Shown here: positions 52,028 through 62,271 of the stretch, piece by piece | Position numbering within the stretch: position 1 is the first letter of the stretch | Layout of the letters: every line of letters begins with the position of its first letter | From: Porticoccus sp963974675 | GTDB taxonomy: Bacteria > Pseudomonadota > Gammaproteobacteria > Pseudomonadales > Porticoccaceae | Direction of reading: 5' to 3' | Length of the DNA stretch: 64,000 nucleotides | Assembly: GCA_963974675.1 (NCBI GenBank) | Contig: CAXBDQ010000011.1 | Span: forward strand, 1-64,000 | Notes under the pieces: generated by a model | The model's database searches: none | Told to the model about the DNA's origin: nothing | What the model saw: the letters and a program-made list of their open reading frames with translations, nothing else | Translations under genes and position numbers: made by a program

Positions 52028-52675
52028 GTGAAAGAATTGTTCAAAAAGAATGTTGAGTGGGCTGATTCAGTCAAAAAAAGAAACCCTACTTTTTTTGAAC
52101 AACTTTCCAAGCAGCAGGCGCCGGAGTACTTATGGATAGGTTGTTCCGATAGTCGTGTTCCGGCCAATGAAATTGTTGGTCTGATGCCTGGGGAATTATT
52201 TGTTCACCGTAATGTGGCTAATTTGGTGGTACACAGTGACCTTAATTGTCTGTCTGTGCTTCAGTATGCGGTGGAATATCTTAAGGTGAAGCATGTGATT
52301 GTTTGTGGTCATTATGGCTGTGGCGGAGTAAGGGCATCTGTAGAAAAAAAGCGGCTGGGACTTATCGATAACTGGTTGCTCAATGTTCACGATGTGCAAT
52401 ACCTTCATCAGGCGTACCTTAAGGAAGGTAAAGAGACGAGTGAGGTTGTTAATCAGGTTTGTGAGCTCAATGTTACTGAGCAAGCGGTCAATGTTTGTCA
52501 GACAAATATTGTTAAAGACGCGTGGGCTCGGGGCCAGAGTCTGATGGTACACGGTTGGATTTATAGTATTGCGGATGGCGTGTTAAAAGATTTGGGGATG
52601 AATATCGCCAACCCCGAAGAGATGCGCTCCAAATACGATACGGCAGTAAAAAATATTCAAGAGCGTTATACCTAA
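52028..52675 (+). CDS. can: Beta-class carbonic anhydrase
   Basis: Interconverts CO2 and bicarbonate in the cytoplasm. The 215-residue protein starts with GTG, with GGGAG upstream. Zinc ligands are Cys39 and Asp41 with Arg43 (GCSDSRVP), and His95 and Cys98 (CGHYGCGGV). It reads alone between the pst terminator and the enoyl-CoA hydratase gene. Confidence 0.95.
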   Translation: MKELFKKNVEWADSVKKRNPTFFEQLSKQQAPEYLWIGCSDSRVPANEIVGLMPGELFVHRNVANLVVHSDLNCLSVLQYAVEYLKVKHVIVCGHYGCGGVRASVEKKRLGLIDNWLLNVHDVQYLHQAYLKEGKETSEVVNQVCELNVTEQAVNVCQTNIVKDAWARGQSLMVHGWIYSIADGVLKDLGMNIANPEEMRSKYDTAVKNIQERYT

Positions 52676-52705
52676 CACTCGGCATATCTTCTTAAAGGCA
52701 CATTC

Positions 52706-53474
52706 ATGGCAGGTTCTCAGGGAATGATTAGTCTGGTGATTAAAGAGCAAATAGCTTGGATTACGCTGGAAAATCCCTCAAAACATAATTCGCTAGCCGT
52801 GGCAGATATCGGGCTTTTCATCTCACACCTTGAGCTTGTGGGAGACTCTGCCGATATCCGGGTATTGGTAGTGACCGGTACTGGGGATAAAACATTTTGT
52901 GCTGGAGCTTCACTTGACCAAATGTCGAGCGGAGATATGAGCGGTGAACAATTTCAGCTGCTTACTGACAGATTAGCTGATATGTCGATACCTACTATCT
53001 GTGCATTGAACGGAAGTGTGTATGGGGGCGGCGCTGAAATTGGCATATGTTGTGATATCAGAGTGGGTGTAACAGGTATGAAATTGCTTGTGCCTGCGGC
53101 TCGTTTTGGTCTTTGGCTATCCATTAAACGGAATAGGTCGCTACGTTCGTCGTCTAGGCGTCAGTACGGCAAAGCGGCTACTCATTTCGGCTGAAACATT
53201 AGACGAAAAAGCTCTATTGTCATTGGGCTATTTGACCCACTTGGTTGAGGGGCATGAGTTAATTAAGACAGTAGAAAAAATGGCTGAATCTATCAGTAAA
53301 CTTGCCCCTCTTGCTGTGTCCTCTATGAAAAAAATTTGTGATCAAATAGCCGATGGTTCACTCTGTGAACAAGAGGCGTTGGCGCTCATTCAGATGTGCC
53401 AAAAATCAAATGATCTTCAGGAAGGGTTGCGCGCTGTTGCAGAAAAACGCCCACCAGTTTTTACTGGAAATTGA
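52706..53474 (+). pseudogene. Enoyl-CoA hydratase/isomerase family gene, frameshifted
   Basis: The first frame (52706) has crotonase features: ITLENPSKHNSLAV, VVTGTGDKTFCAGASLD (the oxyanion hole) and NGSVYGGGAEIGICCDIR. After ARFGL it runs out as WLSIKRNRS. The second frame resumes at GYPLNGIGRYVRRLG and continues through AKRLLISAE to VFTGN at 53474. Removing one T in the TTT at 53112-53114 restores one frame of about 255 residues. Either a real lesion or a one-base sequencing error. The family is clear, the substrate is not. Confidence 0.8.
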
Positions 53475-53526
53475 TCATCACTCTTAAAATTAAACCCCTA
53501 CTGCGTGTTTAAAATGGAGGAGTAAA

Positions 53527-56500
53527 TCAACCTTCAGCCAACCTAAATAATGTCGTATTGCCCCCTCTTGCGATGAGGTTTTCGGTGCGTGTTTTTTCAG
53601 TGGCAAAGCGATATAAATAATGAGGCCCTCCAGCCTTTGGTCCCGTGCCGGATAGTCCACATCCGCCAAAAGGATTGGTGCCAACCACGGCACCAATCAT
53701 ATTGCGATTGATGTAAGTATTGCCCACCAACGTATGCTTAAAGATGTAATCAGAGAAAGCCTGAATGCGACTATGGACTCCCAAGGTTAAACCATAACCG
53801 CTGTCATTAATCTGCTCTAGTACATCATCTAGCTCGTTGGCTGGGTATCGAATTACATGGAGAATAGGCCCAAATATTTCCTCGGAAAGTTGCCTCAAAG
53901 AATCTATTTCAAAAATATGAGGTGCTACAAAATAGCCACTCTGATGTTCATCCTCCAGGGTTATTTTGGCTACCAAGTGGGCATCCTTCGTCATTTTTTT
54001 GATGTGATCCAGTAATGTTTGCTGTGCTTTTTCATCAATCACCGGGCCAATATCAGTACTTAATTTGGCCGGATTTCCGACTCGATAACATTGCAATGCA
54101 CCCGATAGCATGGTCAAAATATCATCAGCTATCTCCTCTTGAAGATAGAGAACTCGGAGAGCAGAGCAGCGTTGACCAGCACTAAAAAAAGCCGATTGGA
54201 TGACGTCATCAACCAATTGTTCCGGTAGTGCCGTGGAGTCAGCGATCATTACATTCTGCCCTCCAGTCTCTGCTATTAGAGGAACAATGGGGCCGTCTTT
54301 GTTGGCGAGTTGTTGCTGAATCAACTTGGCTGTTTTGATGGATCCGGTAAACGCGACACCAGAAATCTGATGGTTGGTGAGCGCTAACTTACCCGTAATC
54401 CCTCCAGTACCAGTGATCAGTTGAAGAGCATCAACGGGTACTCCCGCTCGAAGAAAAAGCTGTGTAGCGAACGTTGCGACCAAAGAAGTGCTTTCAGCAG
54501 GCTTGGCTACGACGGTATTGCCAGCTGCAAGTGCAGCTACAATTTGCCCGGTAAAAATAGCCAGAGGAAAATTCCAGGGACTAATACAAAGAAAGACCCC
54601 TCGGCCATGAAGGCTTAATAGGTTCTGTTCTCCTGTCGGCCCGGGCAGTTCTATGGGGCTAGAAAAGTGCTGATGGGCTTGCTCGGCATAATAGCGACAG
54701 AAATCGATGGCCTCACGAATCTCCGATATGGCATCCCGGATTGTCCGTCCAGCTTCAGACGTAATCAGAGCGACCAAGGTTGGTTTTTGTTGTTCCAAAG
54801 CATCGGCAATTTTGTTTAGAAGCTCCGCCCGTTTTTTTCCTCCCAGGGCATCCCACTCTGGTTGTGCTGCGTCTGCCGTAATGAAGGCCTGCTCAATATC
54901 ATTGGCGTTGGCATGGGTGCAGTAACCAACAACATGGTTTCGATTGGACGGCGATAAAACGGTAACAATGTGTTCCGTGTTTTGTTTTCGTTCCGTCGAG
55001 GAGTAATCGGAAGCTAAGGAATGATGGGCTCCAGATCGATGACCCTTAACAATAGAATGACCCTCGTACTGTTGTTCCAATGCTGGAGTCATTGGCTCAA
55101 GTAACGACTCGACTGATAGGGGGTTGTTAAGGTCAACTCCGAGTGAATTTTGTCGTTGTTCTCCAGTGTGAATATACAGGTTTGGAGGCTTTGGAATATG
55201 CGGGTGGCGATGGGGTGTAACAGACAAAACTTGTGGCTCAATTTCTTGAACTAATGTGTCTATTGGCACATGTTCATCGAGGAACCGATTGATGAAAGAA
55301 CTGTTCGCGCCATTTTCTAAAAGTCTTCTTACAAGGTAAGGTAAAAGTTCTCGATGTTTGCCAATCGGGGCATAAACTCGAACAGGAGGAATCGAAAAAT
55401 TCTCACTTTTTTCTGAGCATTTTTGTTGTTGTAGAGACAACTGTTGATAGAGTGTTTGGTACAACAATTCGCCCATACCATGAAGTCGCTGAAACTCAAA
55501 TTTAGCTTCTCCGGAAATTGCCAAAATCATTGCTAGGGTATGGGCATTATGGGTAGCAAATTGAGGATAAATAGCCTGGGGAGATGAGAGCAATATTTGA
55601 GCACAATGCTGGTAACAGAGATCGGTATTTACCTTGCGAGTGAACACTGGGTAATCCGTCATACCCTGTTCCTGGGCATATTTAATTTCGGCATCCCAAT
55701 AGGCGCCTTTTACTAATCTGACCATCAAACAGCGATGAGTTTCTTCGGCCAACTTGATCAACCAGCGGGCAACCCAAGGTGCCCTCTTTTGATAGGCCTG
55801 TAATACAAAGCCGAGTCCTTGCCACTGTGATAACGCTGGATCTCGCGCCAAGGTCTCAAAAATATCTAGAGAAAGATCAAGTCGACGTGCTTCTTCAGCA
55901 TCTAGACTGAGACCAATATTGTAGTGCTTGGCGCAGATGGCCAGCTCTCGTATGCGGAATAACAGAAGAGACATGACGCCAGCTTGTTGGGCATATTCAT
56001 ACCGCGGGTACAAGGCAGAGAGCTTGATGGAGATACCGTTGGCTAAATACACATCATTGGCATTATTGTTCTGGCCGATACATTCAATGGCGTTGGCATA
56101 GGCATCGAAATAGCGCTGGGCATCTGCTTCAGTTCTGGCGCCTTCACCTAACATATCAAAGGAAAAGCACTTGTTGGGTAAGGTCTTATCAAAAGCGAGT
56201 TTATTGTTAATGACGTTTTCGATCGTACTACCCATCACATATTGATTACCCAGAATACGCATGGCTTGAAGCACGGCTTTTCGAACAATTGGTTCGCCCA
56301 AACGGTTGATGAGGGTTTGTAACCAACCTTGAGGGTTATCGGTCATGACCGATTCCAGAGGAAGTATTTGGCCCGTTAGCATCAACCCCCATATGGACGC
56401 ATTCACAAACAGTGACTCCGAGTGTCCCCGATGGCTGCCCCAATCACCTTCTTGAATTTTTTCGGCAATCAATTTGTCAGCGGTGGCATCATCAGGTACC

Positions 56501-56763
56501 CGTAACAGAGCTTCTGCCAGACACATCAGGGCTATCCCTTCATTATTGGATAGACCAAACTCTTGTAGGAAAGCGTCCAGAGAGCCTTTGTTATGATGTA
56601 GTTGTCGACATTGATGAACAAGTTGGCGGGCCAGCGCCAACGCCAACGCCTCTTGTTGAGTGTTGGGAGAGATAGAGCTGTTGGCTATTAACTGTTCGAC
56701 ACAAAGATGCTCATCTTGGTGTGTTGTGTTTTGAATCTGTAATCGAATGCGTGTCAGTGACAT
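53527..56763 (-). CDS. putA: Bifunctional proline dehydrogenase / P5C dehydrogenase
   Basis: Oxidises proline to glutamate in two steps. The 1078-residue protein has the FAD proline dehydrogenase barrel (about 190-480), with LSLDAEEARRLDLSLDIFE and MVRLVKGAYWD, and an aldehyde dehydrogenase domain (about 600-1060) with SPWNFPLAIFTGQ, IAETGGQN and the catalytic Cys in SAGQRCSALR (about 865). No ribbon-helix-helix DNA-binding domain precedes the helical N-terminal domain, so it is a type A-like PutA without autorepression. Its regulator must be elsewhere. Confidence 0.95.
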   Translation of the reverse strand: MSLTRIRLQIQNTTHQDEHLCVEQLIANSSISPNTQQEALALALARQLVHQCRQLHHNKGSLDAFLQEFGLSNNEGIALMCLAEALLRVPDDATADKLIAEKIQEGDWGSHRGHSESLFVNASIWGLMLTGQILPLESVMTDNPQGWLQTLINRLGEPIVRKAVLQAMRILGNQYVMGSTIENVINNKLAFDKTLPNKCFSFDMLGEGARTEADAQRYFDAYANAIECIGQNNNANDVYLANGISIKLSALYPRYEYAQQAGVMSLLLFRIRELAICAKHYNIGLSLDAEEARRLDLSLDIFETLARDPALSQWQGLGFVLQAYQKRAPWVARWLIKLAEETHRCLMVRLVKGAYWDAEIKYAQEQGMTDYPVFTRKVNTDLCYQHCAQILLSSPQAIYPQFATHNAHTLAMILAISGEAKFEFQRLHGMGELLYQTLYQQLSLQQQKCSEKSENFSIPPVRVYAPIGKHRELLPYLVRRLLENGANSSFINRFLDEHVPIDTLVQEIEPQVLSVTPHRHPHIPKPPNLYIHTGEQRQNSLGVDLNNPLSVESLLEPMTPALEQQYEGHSIVKGHRSGAHHSLASDYSSTERKQNTEHIVTVLSPSNRNHVVGYCTHANANDIEQAFITADAAQPEWDALGGKKRAELLNKIADALEQQKPTLVALITSEAGRTIRDAISEIREAIDFCRYYAEQAHQHFSSPIELPGPTGEQNLLSLHGRGVFLCISPWNFPLAIFTGQIVAALAAGNTVVAKPAESTSLVATFATQLFLRAGVPVDALQLITGTGGITGKLALTNHQISGVAFTGSIKTAKLIQQQLANKDGPIVPLIAETGGQNVMIADSTALPEQLVDDVIQSAFFSAGQRCSALRVLYLQEEIADDILTMLSGALQCYRVGNPAKLSTDIGPVIDEKAQQTLLDHIKKMTKDAHLVAKITLEDEHQSGYFVAPHIFEIDSLRQLSEEIFGPILHVIRYPANELDDVLEQINDSGYGLTLGVHSRIQAFSDYIFKHTLVGNTYINRNMIGAVVGTNPFGGCGLSGTGPKAGGPHYLYRFATEKTRTENLIARGGNTTLFRLAEG

Positions 56764-56908
56764 AGGTTAAGGATCCTCCCACTGTGTCAAAACAGTCAAG
56801 CTCCTTTAGTATGGTTTGATATGGCCAAAGATGACCATATTTTTTTATGTTGGACTTGTGAGACAAAAACGGAAGGATGCCTGACTTTTATCGTTGAGAT
56901 TTAGTGTA

Positions 56909-57499
56909 CTACTCCAGTATACAAACCTGATCAAAATCGAAGCGTTTGCCCCTATCATGGATTTTTTCATTCGTCCCATAACCGATGTTGACCAAAAAAT
57001 TCGATTGCCAGCCATTGTCGAAAAAAAAGATTTCATCGGTTTTTACATTATCGAACCCTGACATGGGGCCACAATCCAGACCTAAGGCTCGTGCGGCCAT
57101 AATCAGCCAAGCGCCTTGGAGTGTGCCATTTCGAAAGGCTGTTTCACGGGAAAGCGCCTCATCGTTAGCAAACATTTGATCTACCCCGGGCATATGAGGA
57201 AAAAGTTCGGGCAAATGAGTGTAGAACTTAGGGTCATGGGCCACGATGACCGTGACCGGAGCTGAAAGCGTTTTTTCGTGATTGCCTTCAGCGAGGGCTG
57301 GCAATAATTTTTGCTTTGAGCAGGGAGTGGTGAGAAATACAAACCGGGCAGGGAGAGTGTTCATGCTGGTAGGTCCCATCACGGTTAAATGATAGATCTG
57401 ACGCAAGGTGTCGGCGGCGATGCCTTTATCCTGCCAGCTACTGTACGTGCGAGCCTCGGTAAAAAGTTGTTTGATAACTTGGTCATTAATACTGTTCAT
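56909..57499 (-). CDS. Nitroreductase family protein, RutE-like (malonic semialdehyde reductase)
   Basis: I place the start at 57499 because GAGGAG lies upstream; the 196-residue product then has the RutE length. It shows MGPTSMNTLPARFVFL, the NADP/FMN-binding GTLQGAWLIMAARALGLDCGPMSGF and VNIGYG. In the Rut pathway it reduces malonic semialdehyde, but no other rut gene is here, so another reduction (for example of a quinone or nitro compound) is possible. The DoxX gene lies just upstream. Confidence 0.85.
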   Translation of the reverse strand: MNSINDQVIKQLFTEARTYSSWQDKGIAADTLRQIYHLTVMGPTSMNTLPARFVFLTTPCSKQKLLPALAEGNHEKTLSAPVTVIVAHDPKFYTHLPELFPHMPGVDQMFANDEALSRETAFRNGTLQGAWLIMAARALGLDCGPMSGFDNVKTDEIFFFDNGWQSNFLVNIGYGTNEKIHDRGKRFDFDQVCILE

Positions 57500-57595
57500 T
57501 TGCTTATCTCCTCTCATGCCTTCTATATTTCAGCATGCTCATTTGGAATGATGAAGGTTTGCGAAAATAGTTCTCAGGGCAGTAAGACGGTGCCC

Positions 57596-58009
57596 TTAAA
57601 TACTCTCACCCCTAACTGACACATGACGCTGTAAAGCAAAACTGCCATTACCTTGAAGGGCGATAACTGCAGAAGCAATAGCTAGAAAAAGGGGGTATTC
57701 CCAGCCTCCGCCAGCACTACTGAATACCCAGCCCGCACCGAAATGCGCCCATGTGGCACCGAGAGCGATTGGGATAAGCCCCAGTGCAGCCCAGCGGGAA
57801 TAAAAACCAACGATTAACGCAATGCCTCCAATGGCTTCTGCTGCAAAGGTGACATAGGCCAAGATACCGGGTAAGCCAAGGCTTTCAAAGAAGCCGGCAG
57901 TGCCTGGCAGGGTGAATACGACTAATTTTAAGTAAAGACTGTGTGCAATAAAAATGATTCCTAAGCTTATGCGTAATAAGGCAGTGCCATGATTAGAATA
58001 GTTGTTCAT
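57596..58009 (-). CDS. DoxX family membrane protein
   Basis: A 137-residue protein with four hydrophobic segments. The DoxX pattern is seen in LLRISLGIIFIAHSLYLK, FFESLGLPGILAYVTFAAEAIG and GFYSRWAALGLIPIALGATWAH. DoxX proteins sit in the inner membrane and are often next to LysR regulators, as here. The LysR gene is divergent. Confidence 0.88.
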   Translation of the reverse strand: MNNYSNHGTALLRISLGIIFIAHSLYLKLVVFTLPGTAGFFESLGLPGILAYVTFAAEAIGGIALIVGFYSRWAALGLIPIALGATWAHFGAGWVFSSAGGGWEYPLFLAIASAVIALQGNGSFALQRHVSVRGESI

Positions 58010-58201
58010 CGGTTGTCTCCTGTGAATTGATTTGACGACGGGCAGTATGGTTGTTGCAATAAAGAAATAAAATCAGTGATAATTGAAAGCTATTTTTGCA
58101 TTAATGCAAACGATGACAATGTTTGTTCTGGCCTTGAGTGGTATTGAATCAAATTGTGATGATGATCGGGTGAGTTAGAGTGATATTAAGCTTGGGTAAT
58201 C

Positions 58202-59068
58202 ATGGATAACTGGGATGATCTGCGATATTTTCATGCTGTAGCCGAAGCGGGTAGCCTGAATGGGGCCTGTAAAAGCTTGGGTGTAAATCATTCAACGGTA
58301 TTTCGGCGAATAAATTCGTTGGAAAGAAAGCTGGCAGTGCGCTTATTTGAGCGTAGGGATGCTCGATATATTTTGACAGGTTCAGGGGAATCACTATTAG
58401 CCCGTACCCTACAAATTACATCTGCTATTGATGAGGTAAACCGCTTTATTGTGGGTGGCGATCAAACGCTTGAAGGCTTAATACGTATCACCGCACCAGA
58501 CGGTTTTGCCTATTACAGCTTGCCACCACTAATTGCAGAATTTACAGCATTGTATCCCGGCATCCATATCCAGCTGTTAGCCAGTAGTGATGATTTTAAT
58601 CTCTCACGGTTGGAGGCAGATATCGCATTGCGGTCAACATCCTCTCCCCCGGAACATTTGGTGGGGCGGAAGCTATATACCATGCCGTGGAATTTGTATG
58701 GCAGCCCAAAATTTTTCAGTAAATCTATGGGTCGTTTTGGCATTCGTCAGCTGGCCAATTACCCGTTAATTGGTCCTGAACGTGCCTTGCTGAGGCTAAA
58801 GCCCATGCAGTGGCTAGAAAAACATGCAGATAAATTAAATTTTCCGGCCCGAGCTAATACGTTTCTGGGGATGGCAGCCTTAGCCAGAGAGGGTGTGGGG
58901 TTGGCGCTATTGCCTGCTGATGTGGCTGTGGGTTTACAGGAGGTGGCTTCCTTGGAGCGTCAGTTTGAATCAGATATTTGGTTGCTCACACATCCGGATT
59001 TGAGGGGTAATGCCCGGGTGCGAACCTGCATGCAGTTTTTGGCAGACAGGCTCACACCATACCCGTAA
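58202..59068 (+). CDS. LysR family transcriptional regulator
   Basis: A 288-residue regulator. The winged helix-turn-helix (about 1-60) has DDLRYFHAVAEAGSLNGACKSLG and STVFRRINSLERKL, followed by the effector domain. It diverges from DoxX and probably controls it and the RutE-like gene. The 192-base gap has no clear T-N11-A site that I can name. It converges with the M48 gene with 3 bases between them. Confidence 0.92.
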   Translation: MDNWDDLRYFHAVAEAGSLNGACKSLGVNHSTVFRRINSLERKLAVRLFERRDARYILTGSGESLLARTLQITSAIDEVNRFIVGGDQTLEGLIRITAPDGFAYYSLPPLIAEFTALYPGIHIQLLASSDDFNLSRLEADIALRSTSSPPEHLVGRKLYTMPWNLYGSPKFFSKSMGRFGIRQLANYPLIGPERALLRLKPMQWLEKHADKLNFPARANTFLGMAALAREGVGLALLPADVAVGLQEVASLERQFESDIWLLTHPDLRGNARVRTCMQFLADRLTPYP

Positions 59069-59071
59069 GTA

Positions 59072-60628
59072 TCAGTCGGGCACCTGCACTTTAACCACCT
59101 GTACTCGGTATTTCGCAATTTCTGCAGCTTCCTTGAAGGGGCCGATAGGGGTTTTGATGGTGCTTTGTTTTCCCGGTTCTAGCTGGCTGGGGCCCCTCAG
59201 GCTGGAGGTGCTACCCACCAGGAAAGCATTGGCCATCTCCGAAAGCTCTAATTGCACGTCGGTAACGGTAACGGGGCTGTTGTTTTTAACAACGATACTT
59301 AAGTAGCCATTATCTCCAAGGAAGACCTTGCTCAAAATGTACTTGTGAGGTGCGGTGGCAAGCTCCAGTGTCGCGAGCTGCCCAGCAGCTTTTTCAGCAA
59401 GCACGCCACTACCTTGGGCAGCAACTTGAAAATACTGAATGGCCTGTTGCTTCTCGCCACCCTCCAGTGCGATTTCACCGAGGAAATAGCTGGCAGGTGG
59501 TGTCGGTAAAAGTTGTTGGCTTTTTTCAAGATCCGCTTTGGCGCTGGTTTTGTTTCCTTGCTCAAAGCGTAATATTCCGCGATAAAGATAAGGACTGAAT
59601 AAATCAGGGTTCTTTCCAATAGCACTGGTAAAGGCTTTTTCTGCATTAGCTGGGTTTTTATTCATTTGCCAAGCGTGACCACGAAGCTCCCAAAAAGAAC
59701 TTTCGTTGGGCTGTATTTTGATGGCTTTATCCAATTGAGCTAACGCTTTATTGCCATCTTTTGCATTCAGTGCATTTATGGCCTCAGTTTCTGCAGCATA
59801 GGCTGGTTTGTCACGTTTAATTTGGGCAATTTTACTTTGATAGCGGTCGCGATTCTGGACACCCTTTGGCAAAGATGCCGCCTTGATACGGTTTGCGTCT
59901 ACTCGCTCTTGGGAAGGTGGATGACTAGCAAACAAACCACTAAAAAAATCTTGCTGACGCCCTTCACTCAATTTCACAAAAGCTTCTTGTACTCTAACGC
60001 CGCCGTAAGGGTCATAACCAGCCTTAGCTAGATATTCCATACCATAGGCATCGGCCTCAAGTTCATCTCCACGTCCATATTTCGCCGTCCAAGCAGCCGC
60101 GCCAACTTGTGCAGCTTGTGAGCCAACCTCGCCCAAGCCATAACTGCTTCCTAGTGCACTAACTGCAGCGGCACCAAGGCCAATGAAGGTTCCTCGGGTC
60201 ATTTGTGCAGCACTGTGACGGGCCGCAGCATGTACAATTTCATGACCTAACACGGCGGCTAGTTCAGATTCATCGTCTAAATGAAGCAGCAACCCACGGT
60301 TAACCGCGATTTTCCCTCCGGGTAATGCCCATGCATTGGGGGTAGAATTGTTCAGTAGCACGAATTCATAGGGGAGATTTGGACGGTCACTAACTACGGC
60401 CAGTTTTTTACCAATCTCACTGATATAAACCTGTAGGTCAGGATCAATATAATAGAGGCCGCCCTGTGATTGTTGGCTTGGGGCATAGTTATTGGTGCCG
60501 ATAGCAATTTCCTGTTCCGCGGAAACCAATGAAAATTCCGTGGCGCCAGTGACGGGATTTACCGAACAACCGGTAAGCGTGCAAGCCAGAGCGATAATGG
60601 TGAGAGAAAGTTTTAACATCCGGTTCAT
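59072..60628 (-). CDS. M48 family metallopeptidase lipoprotein with TPR repeats (BepA/YfgC-like)
   Basis: I place the start at 60628, with AAGGGA upstream; the 518-residue product begins MNRMLKLSL with a lipobox ending LTGC at about residue 21. The zinc peptidase motif HEIVHAAARH (HEXXH) lies at about 120, with the third ligand in EADAYGMEYL. The C-terminal half has tetratricopeptide-like helices (AEKAFTSAIGKNPDLF). BepA acts on outer-membrane assembly in the periplasm; the same role is inferred here. It has a longer C-terminal domain than BepA. Confidence 0.85.
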   Translation of the reverse strand: MNRMLKLSLTIIALACTLTGCSVNPVTGATEFSLVSAEQEIAIGTNNYAPSQQSQGGLYYIDPDLQVYISEIGKKLAVVSDRPNLPYEFVLLNNSTPNAWALPGGKIAVNRGLLLHLDDESELAAVLGHEIVHAAARHSAAQMTRGTFIGLGAAAVSALGSSYGLGEVGSQAAQVGAAAWTAKYGRGDELEADAYGMEYLAKAGYDPYGGVRVQEAFVKLSEGRQQDFFSGLFASHPPSQERVDANRIKAASLPKGVQNRDRYQSKIAQIKRDKPAYAAETEAINALNAKDGNKALAQLDKAIKIQPNESSFWELRGHAWQMNKNPANAEKAFTSAIGKNPDLFSPYLYRGILRFEQGNKTSAKADLEKSQQLLPTPPASYFLGEIALEGGEKQQAIQYFQVAAQGSGVLAEKAAGQLATLELATAPHKYILSKVFLGDNGYLSIVVKNNSPVTVTDVQLELSEMANAFLVGSTSSLRGPSQLEPGKQSTIKTPIGPFKEAAEIAKYRVQVVKVQVPD

Positions 60629-60798
60629 AAAAATCCCTTCAGGCTGGAAAATTGAAATGAGTATAATGAACAACCTACATGTGTAAACGTTTTAAACTTA
60701 GATTTGTTGAATTAGATAAAGCGATCCCAACAATATTAAGTTTTTAGTGATAGCCAGCTAAGCCAAGTAATCAGTGTGACAGGAATAAAGGTGCACCT

Positions 60799-61575
60799 AT
60801 GTTAGTGGTAATTTCTCCAGCAAAAACCCTGGACTATGAAACACCCGCCACAACGGAAGCCCACAGCTTGCCGGACTACCTGAACGATTCTATAGAATTG
60901 ATCTCGCAACTTAGACAGCTTTCTCCTCCAGAAGTCTCTGAGTTGATGGGAATCAGTGAAAAATTAGGTGATCTCAACTTTGGTCGCTTTCTCAACTGGC
61001 AGCCAGAGTTTACATCAGACAATGCCAAACAAGCGGTATTGGCTTTTAAAGGTGATGTATACACCGGCTTGGATGCGGAAAAGTTGTCAGAAAAAGAGTT
61101 GGTGTGGTCTCAGGATCACTTGCGAATTTTATCGGGGCTCTATGGTTTGTTGCGCCCCTTAGATTTAATGCAGCCCTATCGATTGGAGATGGGTACAAAA
61201 TTACCGAATAAGAAAGGAAAAAATCTTTATGACTTTTGGGGTAACAAAATTACCGATGGTTTAAATCAGGTGCTCGTTGAAACGGGCAGCCAAGTATTGG
61301 TCAACCTGGCCTCAAATGAGTATTTTAAATCGGTTAACCGCAGCAATTTAAATGCAGATGTGATCACCCCGGTTTTTAAAGATTGGAAAAATGGTCAATA
61401 TAAAATCATCAGCTTTTATGCCAAAAAGGCAAGAGGACTAATGAGTCGTTACATTATAAAAAATAAAATAACTGATCCAGAGAAGCTAAAGCAATTTGAT
61501 GTGGCGGGTTATACCTATAATGCTGCGATGTCATCAGCCCGTGAATGGATATTTACACGAGAGGAAACAACATAG
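60799..61575 (+). CDS. yaaA: Peroxide stress protein YaaA
   Basis: A 258-residue protein, the length of the E. coli homologue, which limits Fenton damage during peroxide stress by lowering intracellular iron. It begins MLVVISPAKTLDYETP and has GDVYTGLDAEKLSE and SGLYGLLRPLDLMQPYRLEMG. It starts about 170 bases after the M48 gene, and the methyltransferase gene follows by 9 bases. Confidence 0.95.
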   Translation: MLVVISPAKTLDYETPATTEAHSLPDYLNDSIELISQLRQLSPPEVSELMGISEKLGDLNFGRFLNWQPEFTSDNAKQAVLAFKGDVYTGLDAEKLSEKELVWSQDHLRILSGLYGLLRPLDLMQPYRLEMGTKLPNKKGKNLYDFWGNKITDGLNQVLVETGSQVLVNLASNEYFKSVNRSNLNADVITPVFKDWKNGQYKIISFYAKKARGLMSRYIIKNKITDPEKLKQFDVAGYTYNAAMSSAREWIFTREETT

Positions 61576-61584
61576 GAGTCAAAA

Positions 61585-62184
61585 ATGTCAGAACAAAAAC
61601 CCTTTTCTCAGGCTTGTGAAAACAATAAGAAAGCTATTTTGGATGTATTGCTTCGCGTATTTTCTGATCGACAAAAAGTGTTTGAGGTGGGAAGTGGCAC
61701 CGGGCAGCATGCTGTTTATTTTTCTCCAAAATTACCAAACCTGGTTTGGCAAACTGCCGACCTGGAAGTTAATCATCGGGGTATCAATGCTTGGATAAAT
61801 GAGTTTCCAACTGAAAATATAAGGCCTCCACTAACCCTTGATGCAGACCACCCTCCTTGGCCATATAGTCCAGTTGATGCTGTATTTACGGCAAACACTT
61901 GTCATATTATGGCTTGGTCTTCAGTGATAAATATGTTTTCTGGGCTAGATACACTACTTGCTCGTAATGGTATTTTGGCGATTTATGGCCCTTTCAATTA
62001 CGGTGGTAAATTTACCAGCGAAAGTAACGAACGATTTGATCAGTGGTTAAAACAGCAAGCGCCACATCAAGGCATTAGGGACTTCGAAGCAGTTAATCAG
62101 TTAGCAGAAAAAATTGGATTTAAGTTGAAAGAAGATAATACGATGCCAGCTAATAACAGATTGTTAGTATGGGAAAGAGAGTAA
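61585..62184 (+). CDS. DUF938 SAM-dependent methyltransferase-like protein
   Basis: A 199-residue protein with a Rossmann-type motif VFEVGSGTGQHAVYFS at about 32-47, and HIMAWSSVINMFSG and LAIYGPFNYGG further on, typical of DUF938. A substrate is not known. It follows yaaA by 9 bases with AGGAGT upstream, so the two are probably in one operon. Confidence 0.88.
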   Translation: MSEQKPFSQACENNKKAILDVLLRVFSDRQKVFEVGSGTGQHAVYFSPKLPNLVWQTADLEVNHRGINAWINEFPTENIRPPLTLDADHPPWPYSPVDAVFTANTCHIMAWSSVINMFSGLDTLLARNGILAIYGPFNYGGKFTSESNERFDQWLKQQAPHQGIRDFEAVNQLAEKIGFKLKEDNTMPANNRLLVWERE

Positions 62185-62271
62185 TAATTCAGTGCTGTGT
62201 CTGGTGAAATTCAGTTTTGTAAGACAATCGAAAAAATAGTTTAGTGATGATTTTTTTGTTGGAAAAATAAA

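Noticed and set aside
60508..60523. parS-like TGTTCCGCGGAAAC in the M48 gene
   Set aside because: It lacks the central bases of parS and is not a match to the consensus.
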